Of a DNA stretch of 64,000 nucleotides, positions 25,722 to 34,670 are shown one piece after another (the first letter of the stretch is position 1; the number at the start of each line of letters is the position of its first letter). Below the pieces are notes generated by a model, which was given only the letters and a program-made list of their open reading frames with translations, was not told the origin of the DNA and did no database searches. Source of the stretch: an uncultured Prevotellaceae bacterium (lineage in GTDB: Bacteria; Bacteroidota; Bacteroidia; Bacteroidales; Bacteroidaceae); assembly GCA_902775605.1 (NCBI GenBank), contig CACYNE010000001.1:62001-126000 (forward strand), read 5' to 3'. The position numbers were made by a program, and so were the translations under genes.

Positions 25722-27047
25722 ATGCAATTACCTGCAGATTTTGTACGTACCACAGAGGCCTTGATGGGGCGCGAGCGCTTCGAACGCTATCTTCATTCGT
25801 TCGAGGAGGACACGCCCGTGAGCATTCGCCTGAATCCCCGTAAGTGTGAAAAGTGGAAGGTGGCACCCGGCCAAAGGACGCTTGCTACGGAAGGGACGAA
25901 AGAAGGTGGAGAGAGAATAGAATGGTGCAGAAATGGCTACTATTTGGAGAAGCGCCCCAACTTCACGTTCGATCCCCTCTTTCATGCCGGCTGCTATTAT
26001 GTGCAAGAGGCCGCATCCATGTTTTTGGATGAGGTGTTGAGGCAATTGGCTGTTAGCAATTGGCTGTTAGCTGATAGCCAATCGCCAACAGCTAATAGCC
26101 AACACCTAACTGTCCTCGACCTCTGTGCCGCCCCTGGTGGCAAGTCCACACTGCTACGTGCGGCTCTGCCTGCCGATGCCGTGCTCTACAGCAACGAGCC
26201 CATGCGCAATCGCGCCAGCATCCTGTTGGAGAACGTACAGAAGTGGGGCTATGAGAATCACTACGTCACCAACCTCATCCCCAAGGACTATCGCAAGTCG
26301 AAGATGAAGTTCGACCTTATCCTCTGCGATGTGCCCTGCTCGGGCGAAGGCATGTTCCGCAAAGACGAGGCAACCATCAAGGAATGGAGTCCGCAAAACG
26401 TGGAGAAGTGCTGGCAGTTGCAGCGCGATATCGTCAGCGATGCCTGGCAATGCCTCAACGACGGCGGCATCCTTATATATAGTACGTGTACATTTAATAC
26501 GAAGGAGAACGAGGAGAACATCCGCTGGATGATGGAAGAGTTGGGTGCCCATGTGCTGCCTATCGACACCAAGCCCGAATGGAACATCACCGGCTCGCTG
26601 CTCGAAGGATTCTCAGAACCCGTCTATCGCTTCATCCCTGGCATCACCCGCAGCGAGGGTCTCTTTATGTGCGTATTGCAGAAAGGCGACGGACAATTAG
26701 TCCGAACACGTCGGACTGCCAGTCCGAACACGTCGGACAAGAAATCCGCACGCGACGGACTCAAGCTAACTATACTTGATGAGATTCCTTTGCACGCCAA
26801 TGGCCCTCAGGCAGAACTGTCTTATGCTGATGCTTTAGCCTATCTGCGCCACGAAGCCCTCGTACTTCCCCCTGACACACCTCGCGGTTTGGTTGAGATA
26901 TGCTTCATGGGCCATCCCTTAGGATTGGTCAAAAACATCGGCAATCGTGCCAACAACCTCTATCCCAAGGAGTGGCGCATCAAGACCACTCACGTGCCGC
27001 AGGACTACGAGCCCGTGCTCCAGCCTATTCCAGAATGCGCTGACTAA
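25722..27047 (+). CDS. NOL1/NOP2/Sun family rRNA cytosine-5 methyltransferase (RsmF-like)
   Basis: The 441-residue SAM-dependent RNA methyltransferase probably makes m5C in rRNA. The SAM-binding motif is V-L-D-L-C-A-A-P-G-G-K-S-T. The two cysteines of the mechanism are in D-V-P-C-S-G-E-G-M-F (motif IV) and Y-S-T-C-T-F-N (motif VI). A C-terminal PUA/RNA-binding-like region follows. Two unusual inserts are present: 21 codons from nine heptanucleotides just before the SAM motif (26041-26103), and two 22-nt palindromic units (26699-26742) that encode an Arg/Ser/Thr-rich linker. The 3' end overlaps the convergent GH28-GH43 gene by 23 nt. Confidence 0.9.
   Translation: MQLPADFVRTTEALMGRERFERYLHSFEEDTPVSIRLNPRKCEKWKVAPGQRTLATEGTKEGGERIEWCRNGYYLEKRPNFTFDPLFHAGCYYVQEAASMFLDEVLRQLAVSNWLLADSQSPTANSQHLTVLDLCAAPGGKSTLLRAALPADAVLYSNEPMRNRASILLENVQKWGYENHYVTNLIPKDYRKSKMKFDLILCDVPCSGEGMFRKDEATIKEWSPQNVEKCWQLQRDIVSDAWQCLNDGGILIYSTCTFNTKENEENIRWMMEELGAHVLPIDTKPEWNITGSLLEGFSEPVYRFIPGITRSEGLFMCVLQKGDGQLVRTRRTASPNTSDKKSARDGLKLTILDEIPLHANGPQAELSYADALAYLRHEALVLPPDTPRGLVEICFMGHPLGLVKNIGNRANNLYPKEWRIKTTHVPQDYEPVLQPIPECAD
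26041..26103. repeat. Nine-unit heptanucleotide array in the rsmF-like gene
   Basis: Exactly nine 7-mers (GGCAATT, GGCTGTT, AGCAATT, GGCTGTT, AGCTGAT, AGCCAAT, CGCCAAC, AGCTAAT, AGCCAAC) span 63 nt, or 21 codons. The second half is close to the reverse complement of the first, so the array can fold on itself. It encodes a Ser/Asn/Gln/Leu-rich loop ahead of the SAM motif. Confidence 0.8.
26699..26742. repeat. Two 22-nt palindromic units in the rsmF-like gene
   Basis: Two tandem 22-nt units each contain the 17-nt sequence GTCCGAACACGTCGGAC (26700-26716 and 26722-26738), an inverted repeat with 6-bp arms. They sit in a linker of the protein and keep the frame. The type differs from the heptamer arrays. 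Confidence 0.75.
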
Positions 27048-29880
27048 AGCTGTCGAACGCGGCCTTTCCACCCTTTCCATAGCAGAACAAGCCCACGCGG
27101 ATGCCCTTCCAATAGCCGGAGCGAAGGGCGAAGGACTCGCCAGCATTGGTGAAGTGGAGGCCATCGGTGCTGTAAGAGAACTGATGGCGATTGTTTTGAC
27201 AATCATTCGTCACGCGCACCCAGAGTTGGGCAAACGTGCCCTTGAGGACGAGCTGTCGCTCTCCCTGAGCCTCGACAAAGATGCCGTCCTTACAAAGGCC
27301 GATGCCACGGAAGGTCTTGCCACTACAGAAGAGTCCGGCATAGCAGTCGCCAGAGGCCGTGAGCAGTGTGGTGCTCTCACTCTGATAGCCCACCACCTTC
27401 TGCGTCAACATATTGCGGCATTGCTTCAGACTGTCGGCAGGCAGGGCCTTGAGCGTCAGCCATCCCTCGCGTTCATTCAGACTCCAATGGGTATCTACAG
27501 GATTGTGGTTCCATTGCCATTGCAAACCAAGGACGGACGCATTGAAGTCATCGTCCATCTGAGGCAGGAAGGCGTGCAACGAGGCCATGGGCTTCTGCCA
27601 CTCGGCAACGGGTTCTCCCACGCCATTGCCATCATAGTCAACACCCATCAAGGGCCAGTCATCCTGCCAACGGACAGGCTGGAGATGAACGACGCGTCCC
27701 AGCACAGGTGTCTCCTGAAAATGATAGAACCACCACTCACCGTCGGGAGTATCGACCAAGGCGCCCTGATGAGGGCCGTTAATCTTCGTCGAACCCTTTT
27801 CAAGCACAATCTTTCGCTCGTAGGGACCGTAGATATTCTTCGCACGCAGCACCGTCTGCCAGCCCTGTCCCACGCCTCCTTCGGGTATCACGAGATAGTA
27901 CCAGCCATGGCGTTTCAGGAACTTCGTGCCTTCGGCCACAGGTCCCTCATAGACTGTCACGCCATCGTCCAGGAGCTGCTTGCCGTCTGCCGACATCTTA
28001 TGTACGATGATAGGTCCTGCGCCGTGCTTACTGCGCCCGAGATAGGCCTGTCCGTCGCTGTCCCAGAAGGGGCACGGATCTTCCCATTTTGCGATGCGCT
28101 TCACCAGATGCAGCGGTGCCCAAGGTCCGTGAGGATCCTTGGCCGTTGTCATATACAGGCCCTCGTCGGGTGTGCAGAAATAGACATAGAAGAGGCCGTT
28201 ATGGTGTCGGATGACTGGTGCCCACGACCCGCCTGCATAATGTTGGTTGCTGTCCCAGCCAGGCTCATCGAAGCGACGGTATATCTGGCTGATATAACGC
28301 CAGTTCACCATATCCTCCGACTCCAGCACCTGCATGCCCAGGAAGTGGAAGTCGGACGCCACCATATAGTATTTCTCGCCCACGCGGATGACGTCAGGGT
28401 CGGAGAAGTCTATGTTTAGCACAGGATTCCTGTAGGTACCGTCACCCTGGTCGCCCCACCCCTCCGTATCTTCACGCACAATGTCCGGGCGAGCGTCGGG
28501 TCTGGCGGTCTGAATATCGATATTGTCGAAATGGATGTCTCGCGTATGGCGCAGGAAAAAGCCCTTGGCGGGCAGGTTGCCCCACATCGTCGCCTCTGGA
28601 TAGGTCTTTTCTTTCTCGTTGGCGAGGGAGTCGCATATGGCCTGCAGGTTGCTGTCCTTCACACCGCCTTGCTGCAGGATATGGATGTTCGACAACGACA
28701 CGTTGCGCACAGGGTGGCCCTTCAGACCCGTGATGCTACAGCCCACAGGTCCTGCATTTTTCACCTGGAAGTTATCGATGCGCACATCATGGATGCTGCC
28801 CACATGGTCAATGGGAATCAACTCGGCTATCGTGTCATCATTGCCCTGCCCACTCAGTCCTTTCGCAGGCTTCCTCAGTTGATAGCCACGTCCACGATTG
28901 CCCAGACGAATGAAGATGGGTGACTCTGTACCCTCTACGGTAAAGTCAGACGCACTCACATGCTCCATCACACCACCATCCACAATCTCCAGTGAGAGGG
29001 CCGACGTGCCCTTCTTCGACGGAGCGCCAAAGAACTGGCTTGACTGGTCGGCGCTGGGCTTGACCTCGATGCCAGAGATGGTGATATGGCGAAAGCCACC
29101 ATTCGTCTCTGTGCCCAGCTTCACGGCATTGCAATGGCTCAACACCACACAGTTCTCTATGCGCACGTTCTCGCACAGGCGTGGCGATGTGCTCTTCAGC
29201 GTGATGCCGTCGTCGTCAGAATCTACCATCAGGCCCTTCACCGTCACCTCGTGACAGCCGTCAATATCCAGTCCGTCGTTGTTATAGTTGTTGCGGTTAT
29301 ACACCTTGAGGTTCTCAATCCTCACACGGTCGCACGCCAGATAGTGCTGCATCCAGCATCCCGAGTTCCTCAGCGTGATGTCCCTCACGATGATGTCCTC
29401 ACTCTGGATAAAGCGAATCAGATGCGGACGGGTGATGCCCTCATCGTTCCACGACAGTTTCTTAAAGGCCCTACCGCGTCCGTCAATGGTCCCTGCACCG
29501 TCGATCACCACATTCCTCACCCCATCGGCATAGATCAACTGGATGGTCGAGGTCTGTGTGCGCAGCGACACGTAGTCGGACTTCATCGGCAGATAGTCTT
29601 TCAGGTCCGTGCTGCCATAGAGCGTTGCCCCTTTTTCCAGATAGAGATGAACATCGGATTTCAGCACGATGGTACCAATCTTATAGTTGCCGGCCGGCAC
29701 CACCACCCTGCCGCCTTTGGCTTTCGAACAGGCATCAATGGCCCGCTGCACCGCCTTTGTGCTCAGCACCGTCGTATCAGCCTTTGCGCCATATTTCTTG
29801 ATATTATAATCTCGTGCCGCTGCCGTCCCCGTCATCATCGACAGCACGACAGCCACCATCAAAGCCCAATTTCGTCTCAT
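27025..29880 (-). CDS. Two-domain pectin/hemicellulose enzyme: GH28 plus GH43
   Basis: The 951-residue secreted protein starts with a signal peptide (from M-R-R-N-W-A-L-M-V). Residues ~22-470 form a GH28 polygalacturonase-type beta-helix with N-N-D-G-L-D-I-D-G and S-D-D-D-G-I-T-L-K-S carrying the Asp residues; the classical G-H-G is changed to S-H-C. Residues ~490-780 are a five-bladed GH43 domain: D in I-D-F-S-D-P-D-V-I, D in K-W-E-D-P-C-P and E in P-V-A-E-G-T-K-F. A C-terminal beta-sandwich follows. GH28 would cut the galacturonan backbone, and GH43 would remove arabinose or xylose side groups. The gene starts 22 nt after the GH3 stop. The start at 29880 is chosen for its signal peptide. 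Confidence 0.9.
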   Translation of the reverse strand: MRRNWALMVAVVLSMMTGTAAARDYNIKKYGAKADTTVLSTKAVQRAIDACSKAKGGRVVVPAGNYKIGTIVLKSDVHLYLEKGATLYGSTDLKDYLPMKSDYVSLRTQTSTIQLIYADGVRNVVIDGAGTIDGRGRAFKKLSWNDEGITRPHLIRFIQSEDIIVRDITLRNSGCWMQHYLACDRVRIENLKVYNRNNYNNDGLDIDGCHEVTVKGLMVDSDDDGITLKSTSPRLCENVRIENCVVLSHCNAVKLGTETNGGFRHITISGIEVKPSADQSSQFFGAPSKKGTSALSLEIVDGGVMEHVSASDFTVEGTESPIFIRLGNRGRGYQLRKPAKGLSGQGNDDTIAELIPIDHVGSIHDVRIDNFQVKNAGPVGCSITGLKGHPVRNVSLSNIHILQQGGVKDSNLQAICDSLANEKEKTYPEATMWGNLPAKGFFLRHTRDIHFDNIDIQTARPDARPDIVREDTEGWGDQGDGTYRNPVLNIDFSDPDVIRVGEKYYMVASDFHFLGMQVLESEDMVNWRYISQIYRRFDEPGWDSNQHYAGGSWAPVIRHHNGLFYVYFCTPDEGLYMTTAKDPHGPWAPLHLVKRIAKWEDPCPFWDSDGQAYLGRSKHGAGPIIVHKMSADGKQLLDDGVTVYEGPVAEGTKFLKRHGWYYLVIPEGGVGQGWQTVLRAKNIYGPYERKIVLEKGSTKINGPHQGALVDTPDGEWWFYHFQETPVLGRVVHLQPVRWQDDWPLMGVDYDGNGVGEPVAEWQKPMASLHAFLPQMDDDFNASVLGLQWQWNHNPVDTHWSLNEREGWLTLKALPADSLKQCRNMLTQKVVGYQSESTTLLTASGDCYAGLFCSGKTFRGIGLCKDGIFVEAQGERQLVLKGTFAQLWVRVTNDCQNNRHQFSYSTDGLHFTNAGESFALRSGYWKGIRVGLFCYGKGGKAAFDSFSQRILE

Positions 29881-29902
29881 CACATTTATCTTTTTAAGAA
29901 AA

Positions 29903-32182
29903 CTATTCCACCGTAACAGTCTTCTTCTTGACATCGCGACTGTTGGGACCAATCATGATATCGAAATCACCCGGTTCGAGAACGAAATTCAGATTGTAGT
30001 CATAGAACTTCAGGAGGTCAGGAGTGATGGTGAAGGTGACAGTCTTTGACTCGCCTGCGTTCAGGTGGATGCGCTGGAAGCCCTTCAGTTCCTTGACGGG
30101 ACGACTGATGGAAGCCACCACGTCGCGGATATAAAGCTGGACAATCTCATCGGCATCATAGCGCCCTGTGTTCTTGACGGTGACAGAGGCAGAAAGACTA
30201 CCATCGGCCTGCATCCGAGTGCTGCTCAGGGTCACGTCGCTATAGTCGAAGGTGGTGTAGGACAAGCCATAACCGAAGGGATAGAGGGGCTCGTTGCGCA
30301 CGTCGATATAGTTGCTCTGATATTTGAAGAACTTATTGGTGCCCTCTGCCACAGGACGACCCGTGTTGAGGTGGTTATAATAAAGAGGTATCTGACCACC
30401 ATTCTGAGGCATCGACATGGTGAGCTTGCCCGAGGGCACCTTGTCGCCAAAGAGCACATCGCAGATGGCATCGCCCGTCTCAGAGCCTGCAAACCACACG
30501 TTCAGGATGGCTGGCACATGCTGTTGTTCCCAAGAGAGAACGGTGGGACGACCTGCGAAATTGAGCAGAACGAGGGGCTTCTTCAATTTCAGCAGCTCGT
30601 CCAGCAACTCACGCTGTACGTCAAACAGTTCAATATTGCTGCGACTGGCACTCTCGCCACTCATCTCCTGCAACTCGCCCATAGCACAGACAATGACGTC
30701 GGCCTGACGGGCAATGTCGAGGGCTTGCTGCTTCAACTGGGCATCATCGCCACGAGGGATGTTGTGGTTGAACGAGCCATCGGCCTGCACCACAGCATCA
30801 CGACAGATATTACTGCCCTGCGCATAGAGCAGAGTGGCACGTCCTTGAAGGGCGCGCTGCATGGCCTCACGGAGCGTAGGATACTGATAGGTGGCTGTGG
30901 GCGACCATGAGCCGGGGATGTTTTCCTTGCTGTCGGCCAAGGGGCCAATCAGGGCCACGGTGCCTTGCTTCTTGAGGGGGAGCACCTGGTCGTTCTTCAG
31001 CAAGACAAAGGTCTCGGTAGCCAACTGGCGGGCTATCTGGCGATGCTCGGCAGTATAGATATCGGTGGCGCGGCGGGACTTGTCGCAGAACCTGTAAGGG
31101 TCGGCAAAAAGGCCTAACTTATACTTGGCTTCGAGCACGCGACGACATGCCCGGTCAATCTCGTCGATGGTGACCTTACCCTCGCGGAGCGACTTCTCAA
31201 GGGTGGCGGTGAAAGCCTCGGAACACATGTCCATGTCGGTACCGGCCTTCAGGGCCAAGGCAGCCACCTGCTGCTGATTGCCCAGTCCGTGCTGCATCAT
31301 CTCGTTGATGGCACCATAGTCGGTCACGAGGAAGCCACCGAACTGCCATTGTTGACGCAGGACATCGGTGATGAGCCAGCGATTGGCGGTGGCAGGAACA
31401 TAATCCACGGTATTAAACGATGACATCACGCTAGCCACACCTGCCTCGACAGCAGCCTTATAGGGCGGGAAATACTGGTTGTACATGCGGACGCGACTCA
31501 TATCAACAGTATTATAATCGCGACCTGCCTCAGAGGCACCATAGAGGGCATAGTGCTTCAGACAGGCTATCAACTGGTCGCGACGGGTGAGGTCGCCCTG
31601 ATAGCCACGCACCATGGCCTCAGCAATACGTGAACCCAGGAACGGGTCCTCGCCAGCACCCTCGGCCACGCGTCCCCAACGGGGATCTACGCTGATATCG
31701 ACCATCGGACTGTATGTCCAGTTGATACCATCGGCAGTGGCCTCCTTGGCAGCGATACGGGCACTCTGCTCAATAGCAGGCAGGTCCCACGAGCATGACA
31801 TGGCCAGGGGAATGGGGAAGATGGTCTCATAGCCGTGAATGACGTCCATACCGAAGATGAGGGGGATGCCCAAGCGCGACTCCTCGACAGCCATCTTCTG
31901 AATCTTCGTGATGTGATCGACACCCTTGAGATTGAGAATGGCACTCAGTCGGCCCTGACGAATCATCTCGCCAATGGGACTATTCTCCGAGATGCCCGTC
32001 TGTATATCTCCCGATGGCAGCAGGTTCAACTGACCAATCTTCTCTTCGACAGTCATTTTACCCATGAGTTCGCTGACAAACTCGTTCATGGGCTTCAGTG
32101 GTTGCTGCACTTGTTTTTTCTTCGCGGCAAAACCCGTGTTGACACAGAGTGAAACCGCCATCAATAATGCTAATCTCTTCAT
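29903..32182 (-). CDS. bglX: Glycoside hydrolase family 3 beta-glycosidase
   Basis: The 759-residue enzyme has a signal peptide (M-K-R-L-A-L-L-M-A-V-S-L). It carries the GH3 N-terminal TIM barrel (K-M-T-V-E-E-K-I-G-Q-L, D-V-I-H-G-Y), the catalytic nucleophile Asp in F-L-V-T-D-Y-G-A, the GH3 C-terminal domain and a terminal fibronectin-III-like domain. The architecture and length match BglX-type periplasmic beta-glucosidases, but beta-xylosidases share it, so substrate choice is uncertain. It is the first gene of a two-gene unit with the GH28-GH43 enzyme. The start at 32182 is chosen because upstream codons include the promoter box. Confidence 0.93.
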   Translation of the reverse strand: MKRLALLMAVSLCVNTGFAAKKKQVQQPLKPMNEFVSELMGKMTVEEKIGQLNLLPSGDIQTGISENSPIGEMIRQGRLSAILNLKGVDHITKIQKMAVEESRLGIPLIFGMDVIHGYETIFPIPLAMSCSWDLPAIEQSARIAAKEATADGINWTYSPMVDISVDPRWGRVAEGAGEDPFLGSRIAEAMVRGYQGDLTRRDQLIACLKHYALYGASEAGRDYNTVDMSRVRMYNQYFPPYKAAVEAGVASVMSSFNTVDYVPATANRWLITDVLRQQWQFGGFLVTDYGAINEMMQHGLGNQQQVAALALKAGTDMDMCSEAFTATLEKSLREGKVTIDEIDRACRRVLEAKYKLGLFADPYRFCDKSRRATDIYTAEHRQIARQLATETFVLLKNDQVLPLKKQGTVALIGPLADSKENIPGSWSPTATYQYPTLREAMQRALQGRATLLYAQGSNICRDAVVQADGSFNHNIPRGDDAQLKQQALDIARQADVIVCAMGELQEMSGESASRSNIELFDVQRELLDELLKLKKPLVLLNFAGRPTVLSWEQQHVPAILNVWFAGSETGDAICDVLFGDKVPSGKLTMSMPQNGGQIPLYYNHLNTGRPVAEGTNKFFKYQSNYIDVRNEPLYPFGYGLSYTTFDYSDVTLSSTRMQADGSLSASVTVKNTGRYDADEIVQLYIRDVVASISRPVKELKGFQRIHLNAGESKTVTFTITPDLLKFYDYNLNFVLEPGDFDIMIGPNSRDVKKKTVTVE

Positions 32183-32222
32183 AGCGTTAATCTCATTTTT
32201 TCTCAGAACAATATTTCGCCTA

Positions 32223-32230
32223 CAAATATA
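32223..32230 (-). promoter_or_regulatory. -7 box of the GH3 / GH28-GH43 unit
   Basis: TATATTTG on the minus strand lies 40 nt before the GH3 ATG. The divergent thyA box starts only 24 nt away. No clear -33 element is visible. Confidence 0.5.
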
Positions 32231-32253
32231 GCGATTATTTCCAGAATAATATG

Positions 32254-32261
32254 TATCTTTG
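32254..32261 (+). promoter_or_regulatory. -7 box of thyA-folA
   Basis: TATCTTTG lies 23 nt before the thyA ATG. No clear -33 element is visible. Confidence 0.6.
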
Positions 32262-32284
32262 CACCATAAAATGCTAAAAAACTG

Positions 32285-33079
32285 ATGAAACAATATTTAG
32301 ACATACTCGACCGCATTCTGAAAGAAGGTGCACAGAAGGGCGATCGTACAGGAACAGGCACACTGAGCATCTTCGGCACACAGAGTCGCTATGACCTGAG
32401 TCAGGGTTTCCCCCTGCTGACCACCAAGAAACTGCATCTGAAGTCCATCATCTATGAACTGCTGTGGTTCCTGAATGGCGACACCAACGTGAAATACCTA
32501 CAGGACAACGGCGTGAGGATATGGAACGAATGGGCTGATGAGAACGGAGAACTGGGACCCGTCTATGGTCACCAGTGGCGTTCGTGGCCCGATTACGATG
32601 GTGGCACCATTGACCAGATTCAGTATGTGGTGGATCAACTGAAGAACAACCCCAACTCACGACGCATGATTGTATCGGCATGGAACGTGGCTGAGGTCAA
32701 CAAAATGGCATTGCCACCTTGTCACACCATCTTCCAGTTCTATGTGGCAGATGGCAAGCTGTCGCTGCAACTCTATCAGCGCTCGGCAGACACTTTCCTG
32801 GGCGTGCCATTTAACATTGCTTCGTATGCCCTGCTCTGCATGATGATGGCACAGGTGTGCGGACTGAAACCTGGCGAGTTTATCCACACCACGGGCGACA
32901 CACACCTCTATCTGAACCACTTGGAGCAGGCCCGTCTGCAATTGACACGCGAGCCACGCCCCCTGCCCACAATGAAGATCAACCCCGACGTGAAGAGCAT
33001 CTTCGACTTTAAGTACGAGGACTTCCAGTTGGAGGGCTACGACCCCTGGCCTCATATCAAGGCGGAAGTGAGTGTATAA
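32285..33079 (+). CDS. thyA: Thymidylate synthase
   Basis: This 264-residue enzyme converts dUMP and methylene-tetrahydrofolate to dTMP and dihydrofolate. The length equals that of E. coli ThyA. The nucleophile is C146 in L-P-P-C-H-T, and the dUMP-phosphate-binding S-R-R motif ([11 protein letters not shown]) and R-S-A-D motif are intact. The dihydrofolate product is reduced by FolA, whose gene starts 26 nt downstream and is surely co-transcribed. Confidence 0.98.
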   Translation: MKQYLDILDRILKEGAQKGDRTGTGTLSIFGTQSRYDLSQGFPLLTTKKLHLKSIIYELLWFLNGDTNVKYLQDNGVRIWNEWADENGELGPVYGHQWRSWPDYDGGTIDQIQYVVDQLKNNPNSRRMIVSAWNVAEVNKMALPPCHTIFQFYVADGKLSLQLYQRSADTFLGVPFNIASYALLCMMMAQVCGLKPGEFIHTTGDTHLYLNHLEQARLQLTREPRPLPTMKINPDVKSIFDFKYEDFQLEGYDPWPHIKAEVSV

Positions 33080-33105
33080 GGAAAAAGCGAAAAAGGAAAA
33101 GAAAG

Positions 33106-33582
33106 ATGATAAGCATGATTGCCGCCGTGGCTCGCAACAGGGCTATCGGCTTCGAGAACAAACTGATTTACTGGTTGCCCAACGACCTGAAGCGATTCAA
33201 GGCGCTAACCACGGGCCACACCATCGTGATGGGTCGCAAGACCTTTGAGAGTCTGCCAAAGGGTGCCCTGCCTAATCGCCGCAACTGCGTGCTGACAAAG
33301 AGCATTGCAGAGTTGCCTGGCTGCGAATGTTTCAAGGACTGGGACAGTTTCCTGGCATCGTGTCAGCCCGATGAGGACATCTATGTCATTGGTGGCGCCA
33401 GCCTCTATCGCGACCTGCTGAACAAGGTTGACCGTTTGTGTCTGACAGAGATTGATGATACGCCAGCACAGGCAGATACGTTCTTTCCAGACTACAGCGA
33501 TTGGAAGGAGGCGTGGCGCGAAGACCACACCACAGACGAGAAACATGCACAGGCCTACAGTTTTGTAGATTACGTGAAATGA
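33106..33582 (+). CDS. folA: Dihydrofolate reductase
   Basis: The 158-residue NADPH-dependent enzyme regenerates tetrahydrofolate after the ThyA reaction. The catalytic acid is D27 in W-L-P-N-D-L-K-R-F-K. The G-R-K-T-F-E-S-L-P and V-I-G-G-A-S-L-Y motifs contact NADPH. The purine-rich leader ahead of the ATG (33081-33105) is low-complexity with a partly 7-nt period. A bidirectional terminator follows. Confidence 0.97.
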   Translation: MISMIAAVARNRAIGFENKLIYWLPNDLKRFKALTTGHTIVMGRKTFESLPKGALPNRRNCVLTKSIAELPGCECFKDWDSFLASCQPDEDIYVIGGASLYRDLLNKVDRLCLTEIDDTPAQADTFFPDYSDWKEAWREDHTTDEKHAQAYSFVDYVK

Positions 33583-33590
33583 GGATAAAC

Positions 33591-33628
33591 AAAAAGCGTG
33601 AGCACCTTGCGGAGCCCACGCTTTTTTT
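33591..33628 (+). terminator. Bidirectional terminator between folA and the Lrp/AsnC gene
   Basis: A 10-bp stem (33591-33600 with 33617-33626) is followed by a T run on the plus strand and starts with an A run, so it can stop both convergent transcripts. Confidence 0.85.
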
Positions 33629-33644
33629 CTTCTCGATAGTGTGC

Positions 33645-34124
33645 TTAGTCTTCCAGATCAACCATATCCATGATGGGCAACTGGCGCTCAAACGCAGAAT
33701 GAAATGAAATCAGGGTCTGCGAACTGCTCAAGCCCAGAGGCTGCAACTTGTCATGAATGATGGTGAGAAGATGGTGGTTGTTCTGAGCATAGATCTTGAT
33801 GAACATGTCAAAATTACCAGTGGTATAGTGACACTCGGTCACCTCAGGAATACGCTTCAACTCCTCTACCACGGTATCGAAGTCCTCAGGATTCTTCAGA
33901 TTCAGGCCAATGAAAGCACAAGTCTCATAGCCCAGCTTCTCTGGCTCAATAATAAACTGAGAACCATTCAGAACACCCATATTCGTGAGTTTCTGAATAC
34001 GCTGATGAATGGCAGCGCCACTCACATCACAAGCTCGCGCCACTTCAAGGAAGGGAATACGAGCGTCGGCTGCAATAAGTTTAAGAATTTGCTTATCTAA
34101 TCCGTCGAGTTTTTGATTTGCCAT
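33645..34124 (-). CDS. Lrp/AsnC family transcriptional regulator
   Basis: The 159-residue protein has an N-terminal helix-turn-helix (L-D-K-Q-I-L-K-L-I-A-A-D-A-R-I-P and C-D-V-S-G-A-A-I-H-Q-R-I-Q-K-L) and a C-terminal RAM domain for amino-acid binding and oligomerisation (around residues 65-145). Length and domains are typical. It stands alone with its own promoter and faces the thyA-folA terminator. The effector and target genes cannot be read from the sequence. Confidence 0.93.
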   Translation of the reverse strand: MANQKLDGLDKQILKLIAADARIPFLEVARACDVSGAAIHQRIQKLTNMGVLNGSQFIIEPEKLGYETCAFIGLNLKNPEDFDTVVEELKRIPEVTECHYTTGNFDMFIKIYAQNNHHLLTIIHDKLQPLGLSSSQTLISFHSAFERQLPIMDMVDLED

Positions 34125-34147
34125 AACAATTTTCTTTTATCAACGTG

Positions 34148-34180
34148 CAAAGTTAATAAAAAATTTCTGATAACAGCAAC
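34148..34180 (-). promoter_or_regulatory. Promoter of the Lrp/AsnC gene
   Basis: TAACTTTG (34148-34155) and a TTG about 21 nt upstream on the minus strand match the -7/-33 pattern. The ATG is 24 nt downstream. Confidence 0.55.
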
Positions 34181-34217
34181 AATTCATGTAGAAATTGTTT
34201 GGAAAAACGACAAATTG

Positions 34218-34670
34218 TTACTTTTTTGACGCAGAATAATTAATTTTCAAAGCGAAAGACTCCTGTAAAGCCTGTTTTACGCCAGAAATAATGCCATATG
34301 GAACATCACGGTCGGCCTTGATGGAAACAGTCATACGGGGCTGGTCGTCACTTGACATCTGCGAGCGCTCTTTCTCCACATAGGCCTTAATGTCGTCAAT
34401 GGTGGCCAGATTGTTGTTCAACTGGATATAAAAACTATCGACAGGCGCACCTTTCACACGTCCGATATAAATATAGCTGACAGCAGACTTATGCTGCAGT
34501 TTCTGGACCTCTGTGCCCTGTGGCACCTGATAACGCACCTGCGGATCGACGTCACGCATGTGGGTGACAATCATAAAGAAGAAGAGAACGGTGAAGATCA
34601 GGTCGGGCAAGGCTGCCGTGTTGAGCCCAGGCATCTCTCGACGAGGACGACGAAAAACTCCTCTTTTCAT
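34218..34670 (-). CDS. exbD: ExbD/TolR-type biopolymer transport protein (second copy)
   Basis: The 150-residue protein has a short cytoplasmic N-terminus (R-R-E-M-P-G-L-N-T-A-A-L-P-D-L-I), one transmembrane helix whose Asp in L-P-D-L-I-F matches the proton-path Asp of ExbD, and a periplasmic domain. It overlaps the preceding exbD by 4 nt (ATGA) and ends the cluster. Paired ExbD paralogues are common in Bacteroidota Ton systems. Confidence 0.92.
   Translation of the reverse strand: MKRGVFRRPRREMPGLNTAALPDLIFTVLFFFMIVTHMRDVDPQVRYQVPQGTEVQKLQHKSAVSYIYIGRVKGAPVDSFYIQLNNNLATIDDIKAYVEKERSQMSSDDQPRMTVSIKADRDVPYGIISGVKQALQESFALKINYSASKK

Noticed and set aside
26947..28419. 490-codon plus-strand ORF opposite the GH28-GH43 gene
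   Set aside because: It is antisense to a well-supported enzyme and has no recognisable motif.
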